Below are positions 11,096 through 22,585 of a DNA stretch of 64,000 bases, in pieces. How positions within the stretch are numbered: position 1 is the first letter of the stretch; each line of letters starts with the position of its first letter. The translations under genes and the position numbers were made by a program. This stretch comes from Sciurus carolinensis (Eukaryota; Chordata; Mammalia; Rodentia; Sciuridae). The DNA is taken from positions 133,803,035 to 133,867,034 of the forward strand of contig NC_062222.1 in NCBI RefSeq assembly GCF_902686445.1. The letters run 5' to 3'. The notes under the pieces were generated by a model. The model did not search any database. It saw only the letters and a list, made by a program, of their open reading frames with translations, and was not told the origin of the DNA.

Positions 11096-11291
11096 TTGTG
11101 TGAGGTAGCAGCTGTGTGGTGCACTGAACAGGACAAAGGAACTCGTTATGGGAATTCCTGAAGGAACCGGGAAGATTTCCTTAAGAAGACAGATTATTAA
11201 GAGATGTCATAAAGACTTTTTCAATCTGAAAATCTCTCTTATCACCCTACTTACTGTTAGCACTAGCTACTGGTTGGAAAAAAAGTATGTA

Positions 11292-11358
11292 TTTGCTCAT
11301 TTGATTTTTTAAATGTTTTCAATTAACTAATTAATTTATTTGCACATTTGCTCATTTG
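11292..11358 (-). mobile_element. Tiny AT-rich insertion between 12-base direct repeats
   Basis: 'tttgctcatttg' occurs at 11292-11303 and again at 11347-11358, enclosing a 43-base AT-rich segment. On the - strand that segment ends in 'aaaaaat'. This is the footprint of a very short, 5'-truncated target-primed retroinsertion, but the inserted sequence is too short to assign. Confidence 0.5.
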
Positions 11359-13237
11359 GCTTTCGGTTAGCTCCTCTACTTGGATCACGGAGGGGCACGG
11401 CTGGATCTGCACAGGAGTGACTGACACTTCACAGTCTGCAGGGATAAATGGATACTTTGTGAGGCTTACAAAGATAAAGTGACCTGTTTATACTTGGGGT
11501 TGAACTGGTGCTTGAAAGAATGGGGGTACTTTTTGTCACATGACCAGTAAAACATGTTTGTCCAGCACTAAGACCTGCATAAAACTTGGCCCCTACCTCG
11601 CCTGCCTCAGGTCCTCAGCTGTCTCTTACCCACTCGCCCTTGCATCTCTTGGGCTTCCTTCCTCCTTGCGGACTGACACAGCTACCCTCCCTCTGCCCTG
11701 GGCTCGTGCCCCACCATCCCTTCCTGCTCTTCTCCTCTGTCATTCTCTTTTCTGATGGGCCTGTTAGCTTCCTTCAGACTCCTAAGATTGCTGTGAGAAT
11801 GTTGGGGTGCAACCATGGGAGGCATCACTGGCCTGTCCACACTGCAGAAGCTCCTGGCTGCTGGGATTTGAAGTATCCTCACCATCTTGAAGGGCAATTG
11901 ACTTCTGGCCCAATGGCACTATATTTCAAGACCTGAATCAGTTCCTACTTTCTCCTCCCTGTGGGTCTTGCTCTGAATCCCATGGCCTGTAAATTTGTCC
12001 ACACTTCACGTGGCACATAGTGTATTTCCACTTTCTTCCTGTGTTTTTGTCATGTCAGGGTTTCCCAGAGAGCAGAGATTTGCGAAAGCACAATGGACCA
12101 CAGATGGGTGGAAGCTTCTTTCCCTTCTTTCACTCCCATTTGTTCCCAGTCAAAGGTGTCCACTTGGTGGTTGTGAGAAAAGTTCTCTGCTAATGGCATA
12201 ACCTCAGAGTCTTCCCCGGACCAGCAACCCTGCCCCCACAGTGTGGCCTCTTTTAAAAGCAGAAGAAAGAGGGGTCTGGGAGGGGAAGTGACTTCAGCTC
12301 CCTCTAGCTCAGGGGGCTGGCTCCTCCCGCTTCTTGATCCTAAGCTCAGTTAACAAACGTTTGCTAACACCCACTTTCATGAGACACTGGAATGAGCAAT
12401 TCTTCCGTGGCAGCCTCAACCTCAGGGAACCCCGAGCACATCTGGTGGGGCAGGAGAAACCAGGAGGTACTTGTGACTCTACACAGAAGTTGCCTCCTGT
12501 CTCCTGATAAGAAGGGAAGCACCTGAGGGCAGGGATGTGTGGGAGGTGGGAAGAGGGCATTCCTTTCTCTCCCAGGAAGGAGCAGGAACATCAGTCAGAC
12601 AGCAGCCCCACCCTGCAGGGCCTGAGGGCTGTCCAGGACTCAGGTTCACGTCCTGAGTAAGGACAGGAGGACAGCTGTGCACCCTTTCTTCCCTTCTCTG
12701 ACCTCAGGAGAGACTAGCTCGGACACGTGGGCCTCTCTTGATGCTTTTATTGCCAACCTTTTGCACATATTAAGGGATTCAAGAACTCTTTCCAGAAGCT
12801 GATGCACGAAGGCCTTATTCTAGATCCAGTTGTTGATGTATTGAAATCTCCTTCCCAAGTCTGCCTTTCCCAGGGTAAGAACTAGTTGTACTTCTTGAGA
12901 ATCCCAATCAGGAGTCCAGCCCACCCTCGTTTTCCACGTGCAGGCGTTCACGCACACACTTTTGTTCTTGAAGAAAAGCAACAACTTAACCACGTCCTTA
13001 ACTGCTAAGTCACCTCACCTTCAGCTTCCTGCCCATTGTGGTTGGGACCAAGCATAAAAGTGCTTTAGAAAGAGCAGAGCGTCATTAAAATGTAAAAAGA
13101 AACCTGGGTTGTGATAATTTTATTACTCTTGCTTCTGGGAAAATTAGCTCTTAGACCAGAAAATCTAATGTAAAATACTCAAAGCAAAACAAGTAAACCA
13201 AAGATAAAAGCAGCTTTTCACAGAACTTCAAGTGTGC
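11359..13237. other. Unique sequence, no gene seen
   Basis: About 1.9 kb, somewhat richer in C+T around 11,590-11,760. Overlapping small frames on both strands (116 codons at most) have no recognised domain. No repeat family is evident. Confidence 0.45.
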
Positions 13238-13238
13238 C

Positions 13239-13270
<32 letters not shown>

Positions 13271-13294
13271 AGAGAGGGAGAGAGGGAGAGAGAG
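13238..13294. repeat. Compound (TG)n-(CG)n-(GA)n microsatellite
   Basis: A run of TG dinucleotides, a short 'gcgcgcgtg' patch, then GA/GGGA repeats to 13294. Confidence 0.95.
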
Positions 13295-14114
13295 GCGTTG
13301 GGGCATTGCTGCAATTGCTGCAGAGTGGACCTACAGACTCTTCAGGGTGGGAGGAGGGGTACCTACCCCTTTACTGACTCTCGTAGAGCGCACCCTCACA
13401 CACAGAGATAAGCCTGAGCGCCTGGGCCTGTGAGAGTCGCTGTCAACAGCAGCAGCATCGCATCTTTAAAGGCCCGAAGAATGTCAGTCAAGGCTCTGGC
13501 TCCTTATCCCTCCCTCACTTGTTCGATCCAATCTATTTGCCTCTGAAAGTTTAAAATATGCACACCTAGAAATTATACTTTAACTAATACGCAAATCATT
13601 AAGCTTTCCATTCTTGACTATCAACCCTGTCTCTTTCTTTCTTGTTTGAAAAAATTACGTATTGATAAGAGAGTTTCTGAATTCAGTTAACAAGGTCGAA
13701 GGAGAGGGGAAAGAAGAGATAAGAAAAGCTATCATGGCTTTGGGTCAAACCCACAAGAAAACACCCTACTCTACATTTCTAAATGTTGAAACTTTCGACC
13801 CAAAAGCCCAGAAGGATGACCGGCCAGGCGCCATTTCTTCTTGCCCACAACCCCAACCAGTCAAGGGGCAGCACACACAGACCACCCCCCCCCCGTGCCA
13901 GTGCTCCCCACTTGGTGTGCCCCACCTCTGCAGGCTCAAGGTCAACAGCTTGGGCCTTCTCCTCACAGGGTCCTTTTCAAAAACTGTGGCTTTTGAGATC
14001 TGGTGGACATTCTTCCAGCTTCTATCTGGCCAGGCTGCTGGTGACCCAGGGCACTTGTCTCAGGACTGGTCCTTAATTTCTGGTTAACATCTGTTCTAAT
14101 GAAATGAATCTTTC
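13295..14114. other. Unique sequence with a 141-codon open frame (probably chance)
   Basis: No known repeat. The + frame 13662-14087 encodes a proline-rich, domain-free product starting MIREFLNSV. There is no upstream promoter, splice context or codon evidence that makes it credible, and two other frames overlap it. Confidence 0.4.
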
Positions 14115-14698
14115 CATTTCAGAGGTATCTAGGCCTCATGAACTTTGATTTAATACTATGCATTGTGAAATGGCTAACAAGCTAGATAACGTACACATTA
14201 CCTCACATACTTTTTATATTTTGTGTAAAAATATTTGAAATGGACTTTTAAAAATACCCAAGAATTCAATAAATGCATTATTACTGACTACAGCCACCAT
14301 GTTGTATAATATATCTCTTGAACTTACTCTTTCTAAACAAAATTTTACATCCTTTGACTAATATCTCCTTAATTCACACCCCTTCTCCCAATCTTCTCTA
14401 TTTCTGTGAATTTGACTTTAATGCACAGATAAGTGAGATCATGCAGTGTTTGTCATTCTGTGCCTGACACTTCACTTAACATATGTCAAGTCCTCCAGGT
14501 TCAGCCACATTGTTGCAAATGCAGGATCTTCTTTTTTTAAGGCTGAGTAGTATTCCATGGATCCTTTATAGCTTTTTATTTTTTAATGGCTTTTACCCAT
14601 TTATCCATTCATGGACACCTGGACTCGTCCCATACCTTGACTATTGTGAATAGTATTACCATGAACAAGCGAGTGCTGATATCTCTTTCACATACTGA
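14115..14698 (-). mobile_element. L1 LINE, 3' arm of a probable twin-primed insertion
   Basis: On the - strand this runs from the last part of ORF2 (gaaagagatatcagcact, then 'actattcacaatagtcaagg', 'ccatggaatactactcagcc') into the 3' UTR ('caacatggtggctgtagtca', then 'gccatttcacaatgcatag'). It starts at the L1 position where the adjoining + strand piece (14699-15443) ends. The frame is decayed and encodes nothing functional. No flanking duplication was found at the old ends. Confidence 0.85.
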
Positions 14699-15443
14699 AA
14701 TTAGACCTTCATCTCACACTATATACAAAAATCACCTCAAAATGGATCAAAGACCCACACAACAAAACAACTAGAAGAAAACATAAAGGAAATGTCCCTT
14801 GGCATTGGTATGGGCAATTATTTTTGGATATGACACTTAACACACAGGTAACAAAAATAAAAGTTGATAAATGGTATATCAAAATTAAAAGTTTCTTCAC
14901 AGCAAAGGAAACAACCATCAAAGTGAACAAAATCCCATAAAATGGGAGAAAATATTTGTAGGCTATGCACATGATAATAGATTAATACCCAAGATATTTT
15001 TAAAATTATTTTTATTTGTTCTAATATTCAAGATATTTAAGGAATTCAAATAGCAACAAACAATGCAATATAAAAGTGGACACAGAACTAAAATAGATAT
15101 TTCTCAAACAAAAGACATAAATAGCCATCAGGTGTATGAAAAAATGTTCAATCATCAGGGAACTGCAAATTAAAAGGACAATGAGATATCACCTCCTGCT
15201 TTTTCAAATGGTTACTATCAAAAAGATGAACCATGATGTATATTGGAGAGGATATGGGGAAAAAATAATCTCTGTGCACTGTTGGTGGGAATTTAAACAA
15301 GTACAATCATTATGAAAATCTATATAGAAGTTCCTCAAAAACTTAGAAATAGAACTATAATTTGACCCATTCAGTGCAACAATCCTACTAGTGGATACAT
15401 CTACAAAGAAGATAAAATCAGTATCTCAAAGAGATATTCACAG
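14699..15443 (+). mobile_element. L1 LINE ORF2 fragment, inverted 5' arm of the same probable insertion
   Basis: The + strand carries reverse-transcriptase-ORF C-terminal L1 sequence: 'atatacaaaaatcacctcaa', 'aatggatcaaagacccacac', 'gaactgcaaattaaaaggac', 'gagatatcacctcctgc', 'gcactgttggtgggaattt', ending at 'tcagtatctcaaagagatat'. The overlap with the 3' arm is only about 25 bases in L1 coordinates. Stops and frameshifts abolish coding. A tiny insertion sits at 14983-15038. Confidence 0.85.
14983..15038. repeat. Short insertion in L1 with imperfect direct repeats
   Basis: 'taataccc' plus 'aagatattt' at 14983-14999 recurs as 'taatattc' plus 'aagatattt' at 15022-15038, enclosing 'ttaaaattatttttatttg' and a few more bases. 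The enclosed piece resembles the T-rich start of a squirrel-lineage repeat seen at 19285. Confidence 0.45.
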
Positions 15444-15789
15444 AATTGTCTATACCAGCCTCCTCCACAATCCCAATGTATTTTGCTGTGTAATTGTCAC
15501 AGATTTTATGCTATTTTTTCTGCAAAAAAATGTAAAATTATGTAAATTTTGCAAATTATGTGAAGCTTTAAAAATGGTGCTGGTATTACTTAAAAATAAT
15601 TTATTACTAAATTGTCATTGGTGCAAGATTGAGACACATGGAAAACTTGGGCTATACATTAAAATTGAATAGTTCAAATTGACACACATCATTTTTTCCT
15701 GACAACTTAGTAAACATTTTTCTGGTCTGAAATAAAGTTAACACATTAATTGTCATTGATTTGTGGTTGTAATCGAAATATTACACGAA
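15444..15789. other. AT-rich unique sequence upstream of the CpG island
   Basis: Very AT-rich. No repeat recognised, no gene. It ends abruptly where CpG density rises. Confidence 0.45.
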
Positions 15790-16260
15790 AAAATTCACTA
15801 GAGTGTTGCGAAGTATCCATTTACAAAAACGTGATCTTGTGTGTCAGAAGATGCTGCGCCGCTGTCATTTGGTTTGGTTTTCTGAGCCGCCTGGGTGCCC
15901 AGAGCCACTCACATGGGACGAACTTACCAAGAGCACTGAGGCGCTCCAGGAGCCACGCCTATGTGTCAACTTTGCAAAGTCGCAGACAGAGCGCATGCGC
16001 TGAGGACTCCAGGCTGGGCGGGCGGTGCGGGTGCGGACACACCGCATCCACACGCCACGGGTGCATACGTTGCAGTTCTCTTTACCTCCTACGCAGTGTG
16101 ATGAACAGAATTATACCATGCAGTGAAAGGTTGGAAACCAATTTGGGGACGGGAAAAACAGAGTGCGACAGTTACGCGGTGGCAAAAGATTATGCAGTGA
16201 TATGGAGCATGGGCATCCAGCTCTGAGGTTTCCCGAGACTCTGACCGGCTCGGGAGTCTA
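15790..16260. promoter_or_regulatory. CpG-island-like candidate promoter
   Basis: I count about 25 CpGs in 15841-16260, while flanking sequence is strongly CpG-depleted. The densest part is 15850-16080 (17 CpGs). Within it, 'agcgcatgcgct' at 15990-16001 is a perfect palindrome matching the NRF1 site core, and 'gggcgggcgg' at 16016-16025 is a GC-box (Sp1/KLF-like). NRF1 plus GC boxes in a CpG island typify TATA-less mammalian promoters. Which strand it would transcribe cannot be told, and no first exon or donor site was confirmed. A 158-codon open frame (15750-16226) crosses it and probably reflects few stop codons in CpG-rich DNA. It could also be an orphan island, an enhancer or an old retrocopy promoter. 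Confidence 0.55.
15990..16001. promoter_or_regulatory. NRF1-type binding site
   Basis: The palindrome 'agcgcatgcgct' contains the full 'gcgcatgcgc' core recognised by nuclear respiratory factor 1. It lies in the middle of the CpG-rich segment. Confidence 0.6.
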
Positions 16261-16339
16261 GTGCAGGTCCTTTGTCTAAGGCCTGATCCTCATAAGTTCA
16301 GGTTCTGTAGCACTCCTAGGAGTTCTGCTTCCGTGATTG

Positions 16340-16342
<3 letters not shown>

Positions 16343-16380
<38 letters not shown>
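16343..16380. repeat. (GT)n microsatellite
   Basis: About 19 uninterrupted GT units, lying immediately downstream of the CpG-rich segment. Confidence 0.97.
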
Positions 16381-16382
<2 letters not shown>

Positions 16383-19284
16383 ATGGCTTAATGCTGACTC
16401 AGACATAGGCTCCTTGGCATTTGCTCACAGCCCCCTGGCCCTCCCCTGGCCATTCCTCCGTTACCAGGCTGTGAGAACATGAACGCTGTGGTTGACCACA
16501 AGGAGCACATGGCTGGGGCTTACAAGAAGCACTCAGCTGTGGTTTTCCCTATCTTAGTCAGAGGGTCATCTTCCAGGATCTCTCTTTTTCCTTGTGCAGC
16601 GACCCCAACAGAGACCCTAGGGCCTAGAAGAACAAGAGAAGTCTCGTGAAAAATGGGCAAGAGGCTGCTTTCTTACAAACTCTACAGCAGCGTTTCCTTC
16701 CCCCAGTGATTTTGTATGCCCAGGAAGTCACATAAATGATGAAATTTTCAGAATAAAAAAAGCTCATACAAACATGCAAGCGGTGTTATATATAAATAAA
16801 ACACAGTATTTGTACATGTGGGTCAGGATTCAAAGAAGCAGAACTACTCTGAATATCGCCCAAGCAGGTTTCAAGAATTAGACCACAGACAGCAGGTCCA
16901 CCCTAGCCAGCCCTGGCATGGGTGACTGACCCAGAGCTCGCCAGCAAATCCCAGCACTAGCCCACCCGGCTCTGAACCACGACTGTGGAGGAGGCCAGTG
17001 TAGACAGACATGGAGTCTGGTTAGCTCTTCACAGATCCACTTCTGTGAATGTGTGAAGCACCTGGCAATAGACAGGGTCACAGTGTTCTTCAGCCATGGT
17101 GATAGGAAAGGAGAGCTGGACACAGAGTGGAGAAGTCACGAAAGTTAGTCCTGCCCCCAGCTCCCTGTGCATGTCCCCCTTGGCATTCACAAGTGCCTTT
17201 CTGATAAAACTCCTCTAACTGCATCTTGGTATCTGCTGTCCACAGGACCCCAATGGACACAACCCTAAATAATGTTGGGCATGGGACAGTTAGAAGTAAT
17301 ATCTTGTAGGTTTAAAAAAAGGGGGATTTCAACACCTCGGGGGACACTGTAGTGCAATTTTCATCCTTGACAAAGGTCAAATTATCCCATCTGCTGGGAG
17401 TGTCACCCCCTTCAGGGTGGCTTTACTTGCAGAAGGCCACCTTGCCCAAGGTCACATGCCATCCCCAGGCTGACCCCTATTCAATGACTGATCCAAATGG
17501 AACTATGAAGGCCTGGTCACGTTGGCACAACTTTGGACAAATCTGACGGGGCACTCCAGCTCCATTGCTCCCTCTGGGGAGACCTGGCAAGGCCTGCGTG
17601 ACAAGCTCCATCTCTCTGCCCAGTGCTGTCCTCCCTCTGTCCACAACTGTGGCTCTCAGGATCACTCTGTAACACATGTCCTGCTCCTCAGCCTCTGCCT
17701 CAGGTCCTGCTTCCTGGAACCCAGTCTACAGCAACGTGTTCCTACAAATGGACCATCTATCTTGGTCGGGACTGGAGCTTAATTAGAAAGTTTTAATTAA
17801 TAGATGTTTTTAAATATTCTTTCCTTTCATAGAAAAGAATGAGGTTTGTTTACACATAAGCCTGTAAGACCAGAATAAAGAGAAATGGGGAGGGCTACAG
17901 AGTCAAGGAAGGTAGGAGGAGAAGCCACACTTGGCTTGGTGGGGGTGGGGAAAGGGCTCTCTGCCTGGCATCCTGGAGGAGGCAAACTCCTGAGCACAAC
18001 CCTGAAGAACTGGCAGGAACAGGAACCGCAGGCAGATACTGGCACCAAGACAAAGGGACACCCATCAACAGTCACAGAGCTGGGACCCAAGTCAGTATTA
18101 CAGATTAAGGGCTACGAGGGTGGGGCATGCAGGAGAGACTCAGCAGAAAGTTAAAGGTGAGGAATTCCCTGTATCCTTTTCTGATTTCTCTTTTATGAAC
18201 CCAGAAAACCATAGCAGCACCCTACTGAAGCACTTGTGGTACCATTTTCTAATTATTTACTTAGAATTATTTGGGTTGGGGTAGGCCATGGTGGAAGTTC
18301 ATTATTGGACAAAGTGGAAACTTCTAGACCCAAGACTCCAGGCAGCAACATGGAGACAGGGAGCTCAGCTGACTGCAGAATCATGTCCCCTCCAACGCAA
18401 CTCTAATAACAAGATGGTTCTCCACCCATGTTCCCCAGGCAGTATCACCTTCTCACTCTGGGGGGAAATGTATCTATTGGATTCCATCGTAGTGAAGTTT
18501 CCCTAGGCTTCTAAGATGCAGCTCTTCTGAACCAGGCAGCTCTTCACATTCACATGTGAAATAGCTTCCCTGTAATCCTCTCTTCTCTCCAGACACACCA
18601 GTCCAGAGCCAGGTTGGCTGTCCTGATAGGTTCTGTCAGGAGCTGGGAACTGTTTGGAAACCAGCTCTCCACACCTCCAACTCTTAGCGCTTAGTGAGAA
18701 GGTTAGCCTGTGTCCTCACTTTTGTCTTCTCTGATCCAGCCACATAAGCAAATGAGCAGGTGGATCATTGGGACTCCAACATATGCAAGAATGAGTTGCA
18801 GGAGAAGGTCAGGGACATGCAGAGGGAGGAGGTGGAACTGAGGTTTGAGCAGGTGATTGGAAGAACCCACATACATCAGGGGAGTGCATGTGGCAGAACG
18901 GGGGGAAGGAGAACAGTGAGGGCTGAAGAAATTGGTAAGTTCCGGGTGGATGGCCACACGGGAAGGACACCCTGAGCACAGGGCTCAAAAAGATGCCTGG
19001 AGATCAGCTCATCACACCAGGGGCCATGCTCCATATCCCATCCCATCCCTACCTCCCAGCCCCTGCTCACGAGGTTTAGGGTGTCTCTCTCCAGGAGCTT
19101 AGTAAACTAGTGAGTAATTGGGACTCTGGAGTCACAATTCCCAAATTATGTTTCACTGTGTTCCAGGAGCTGGGAAAACTTCTGCAGGATGGCTACATCT
19201 AGCCTCAACTTCCTAACTGTATGGGACTTTGTGAAGATTAAAATGTGATACATAGGTGTTTAAAACAGTGAGGTACTGGAGATT
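16381..19284. other. Unique sequence, no gene seen
   Basis: About 2.9 kb without a confidently recognised element. The patch near 17190-17290 could be the end of an old LTR, and 17890-18150 an old mammal-wide repeat, but neither is defensible. Frames of up to 89 codons lack domains. Confidence 0.4.
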
Positions 19285-19440
19285 CTTTTTTTGTTAATTT
19301 TTGTATTTTTTCTAATTAGTTGTACATGACAGTAGAATGTATTTATACATTTTGATAAATCAGACATAAATGGAGTGTAATTTCTCATTTTTCTGATGGT
19401 ACTCATTGTAGGATCACATTAGATGTTGATTGTCCAGCTA
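19285..19440 (-). mobile_element. Squirrel-lineage interspersed repeat (second type)
   Basis: T-rich start, then 'ttctaattagttgtacatga', 'cagtagaatgtatttataca', 'tgataaatcagacataaatg' and 'aatttctcatttttctga', a pattern I associate with a repeat abundant in squirrel genomes. The class (LINE end or LTR) is unresolved. The A-tail side is at the left, so it lies on the - strand. Confidence 0.55.
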
Positions 19441-19488
19441 TTATCTGTCTATCTCCCATCTACTATCTATCATCTAGCTAGCTAGTTC
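19440..19488. repeat. Impure TATC/CTAG-rich low-complexity tract
   Basis: Irregular 'tatctgtctatc', 'ctatctatcatc' and 'tagctagctag' units. Confidence 0.7.
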
Positions 19489-20664
19489 TGATTGAATTCC
19501 TTCAAAAGTGGATATGTATATATTTTATTCTCCCTATTATCCACACTAAATGTCTGACAGTTACTCAGAAAGATCACCTCACCAACTTAATAAGAATTGA
19601 GCTTTTCTGACCACTGTCCCCAATCCACCTTAAGATGAGCCAAGAAACGTGATTGCTTATGGTAGTTGGGAAAGCACCTTAATTCTCCAGGTATTAATGT
19701 CTTCATCTGAACAATGAAGAGTTGGGAATAAATTGGTCTTGAAAGCTCCTTCTAATTTTAAATCTTCTGGTTTTATTCTCCCTTCTCTATCAAATGTATC
19801 AGTCATCAGTGAATTCATATTCAGTGAAATGCCAATCAAACAGTTTCATAAAAGAAAGAGACTGCTATCTGGTGCCAGGTCTGCACCACCAAAATCCTAT
19901 TCAGTGGATCTTGTCAGGTTTTCACATTGCCTACACCCTCATTCACAGCTTCAGTGGTGCTCACTGGTGCAAAGCCCTGGGCTTGCCAAAAACCTGCTGG
20001 GTTAGGGCCACTGGAATCTTTTCTCCCAATGCAGGAAGAACATGATGCATTGTGGGAGTATTTGGAACCACAGAAGGAGAGACAGAGGGAGCACTGTCCA
20101 GCACAGTCATTCCTTGTGGCAGGACAGTGGGTCATTGCTCTGGGATTTCATCGCCCTGGAGAGATGGTTTTCCAGCTGTCTGGTGGCTGGAAAGGAATAG
20201 AATGTGATGCTGGCGGGAACAGGCTACCCTGGGCTCTCAGCCACCGCTGGTTCAAGTCCATAAAGTCAGCCCTGTTGCGTGTATTTGTTTACTTTACCTA
20301 TTCTTCTTTTCTTTGAAAAGTCCTTTGAGCAAAGGTTTGGGGGGTTCAGATTTTGAAAACTCCTAGCCTGGAGAATGTCTCCAAATACAGTTCTCATGAC
20401 ACACTCAGACGGTAATTATGACCACTGTCCATGGTTATCAACACAAATCTACAAATTTCAGAGTGACAGGAAACTGGCCCACAAATAAGTCACAGAGAAG
20501 AGACTCAAAGTCAGAATGGCTGATCATAATAAATGCATTTATTCTTTCCATTACATCTCAGTGACTTCTTTGTAATTTTATGTGACAGAAAATCCTAGAC
20601 TTCATATTTTCCAAAGGTATTCAAGATGAATTCAACTTTTAATAAAACTTATCTCTAATAGTAA
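19489..20664. other. Unique sequence, no gene seen
   Basis: The largest frame is 129 codons (19927-20316, +), with no recognised domain and with competing frames on both strands. Confidence 0.45.
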
Positions 20665-20885
20665 TAACTACCATTTTGTGCAATTACTTTGTGTTAGACA
20701 TTACACTCTGCACTTAGCATAAATGGATTCATTTAGATCTGTTTAATCTGCCACCCAAATGTGTCAGATGAGCATTCTGATTAGCATTGCAGATGAGGAA
20801 AATGAGTCTCAGAGAGGTTGAGACATGGGTCCAAAGTGAAACAGTAATTAGTGGCTGATCCAGGAGTTGATTCTGAACAATCTAA
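20665..20885 (-). repeat. MIR SINE
   Basis: Antisense MIR: 'acattacactctgcacttag', 'gcagatgaggaaaatgagtc', 'tcagagaggttgagacatgg'. The core is well preserved. Confidence 0.85.
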
Positions 20886-22194
20886 TTACAGCCTATGCAA
20901 TCCTAATTGGAGTATGACCGAGTTCAAGTGCTGCGGATTCTGAGATGAATAAGACCTAGCTCCTGCACTCAGGGATTGCACCTGTAGACACTTAACCTCT
21001 GAAATAAGGGTGAGTATGCAAGTATCCGCACTGCCACTGCAAATTTTTGTATGCAAAACGGTGAGTTTAGAAATAAGAATTTATTTGAGATTAGTTTTAA
21101 GTAAGGTCAGAGTTCTTACAGAACTGCATAAAACTGCAGCATTTACTAAATTTTCAAGAAGATAATTCATGCTAGCTTCAGGGAGGTTATTGAAAAAAAA
21201 TCTCAGAGAATATACCCCATGACAAAGGTAATGCATAAATCAGAGTGGTCATAAAGGCAGAGGAATATTATTCAGGAAAACTAGCTTTTGCAATTGACAG
21301 GGGACCACACACCAAGGCCTCTCTGGGAACTTGAGTGAGAAAATCTGAATATTAAAGAAAGGGATGAATTATTCTAGTAGGTCCATGGTTTATGAATGCA
21401 GGCACATTGTCTATCAAGAAAAAGTTACTGAGAACATCAAATTCTACTCAGTCCTATTCCTCCCTTGTCAGATGATGCACAAAACAAGAACCTGTGTAGA
21501 AAAACATTACGGTTGAAGCATTTTCTGCCTGTTGACATCCGTGCTTGTTCGAAGTAGTTCTTTGGTAGAACGGTGGTGTGTGTGTTTTGCTTCATCAGAG
21601 TATCCACTGTGTAATCTTAAAATCATGATGCAAAGGAGAAGAGGAAAATTGAACACTGTTGCAGACAGGGATTCCTGGAAGTGAGTCACGGCCAGGCGGT
21701 TCATGGAGCAGTGTTCCTTATAGTTGGAACCACCCACACAGGCTTTCCTTGCACATGAGGGGTAATGCAACTGTCACTATCACGGTGAAATCGATTCTCC
21801 CTAATTGCAGCCCAGGAAACCTAGGGTGCCTGCTAGGCACCACCAGGGTAGAGGCCAGGAGGAGGCAGGACCAGCTCTATCTGGGATCTCCTTTTTGGAA
21901 CCAGCTTTGGGATATTGGAGGAGGACACAGGGTCAGGATGAATTACTGGTCATTTAGAGTGGTAGACACAGGCAGCAATAAGAGGAGGGGAATGTAGACT
22001 AGCACTGAGGGCATATGCACCTGGCTTTGTGCTGGCCCTTTTCATTCTTTGCTTCTTTTAATCTATATTTTAAATAGAATAACGACTGTATCCTGGGATC
22101 ATCATAAGGAAAAGGGAAACATCAAATGTTTCTAGCAAAGTTGATTTGTAAATTATAAAGCACCATGTAATTTCTGGCCATGCTGTATTATATC
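20886..22194. other. Unique sequence, no gene seen
   Basis: Contains 'gagatgaataagacctagct' near 20941, reminiscent of an old mammal-wide repeat. Frames of up to 112 codons lack domains. Confidence 0.4.
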
Positions 22195-22220
22195 TTTCTG
22201 TCTGTCTGTCTGTCTATCTA
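22195..22220. repeat. (TCTG)n short microsatellite
   Basis: About four TCTG units grading into TCTA. Confidence 0.9.
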
Positions 22221-22364
22221 TAATTATAAGGAAAACCCCACAAGCAAAGCAATTCTATGAAGAACAAAACGAGAGGGAAGTGGCAGGCCAACGTCAGGCT
22301 TGGAGAGTGGGTCTTGTGTGGAGGACGGTGGGGGACTCGGTTTGGAGAGCCAGCATCCTGGTCT

Positions 22365-22585
22365 GGCTCTGCCACTCGTGAAGATACAGGCAGCTGACGT
22401 ATGTGGAATATTTGAGAGAGTGCCTGGCCCTCATGATGTCAGCAAAGGTTAGTCACAGTTGGCAAGGTTTTTAGCTTTCCAGAGCCTGTATTGCTTGTCT
22501 ATAAAATATGGATCAGTGTGTGTTCCTGATGCACAGGATGTGAAGGAGTATCCATTGACATAATACGTAAAAATGGAAATTTCTA
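22365..22585 (+). repeat. MIR SINE, decayed
   Basis: Sense MIR landmarks: 'ctggctctgccactcgtg', 'gtattgcttgtctataaaat', 'atggatcagtg'. Divergent. Confidence 0.55.

Noticed and set aside
13662..14087. 141-codon + frame starting MIREFLNSV
   Set aside because: Low-complexity proline-rich middle, no domain, overlapping frames on both strands, no promoter or retrocopy hallmarks such as a poly-A tail with flanking duplications.
15750..16226. 158-codon open frame, the longest in the window
   Set aside because: It starts in AT-rich DNA, crosses the CpG-rich segment (where stop codons are rare), has no recognisable domain and has competing frames. No splice or expression support can be seen.
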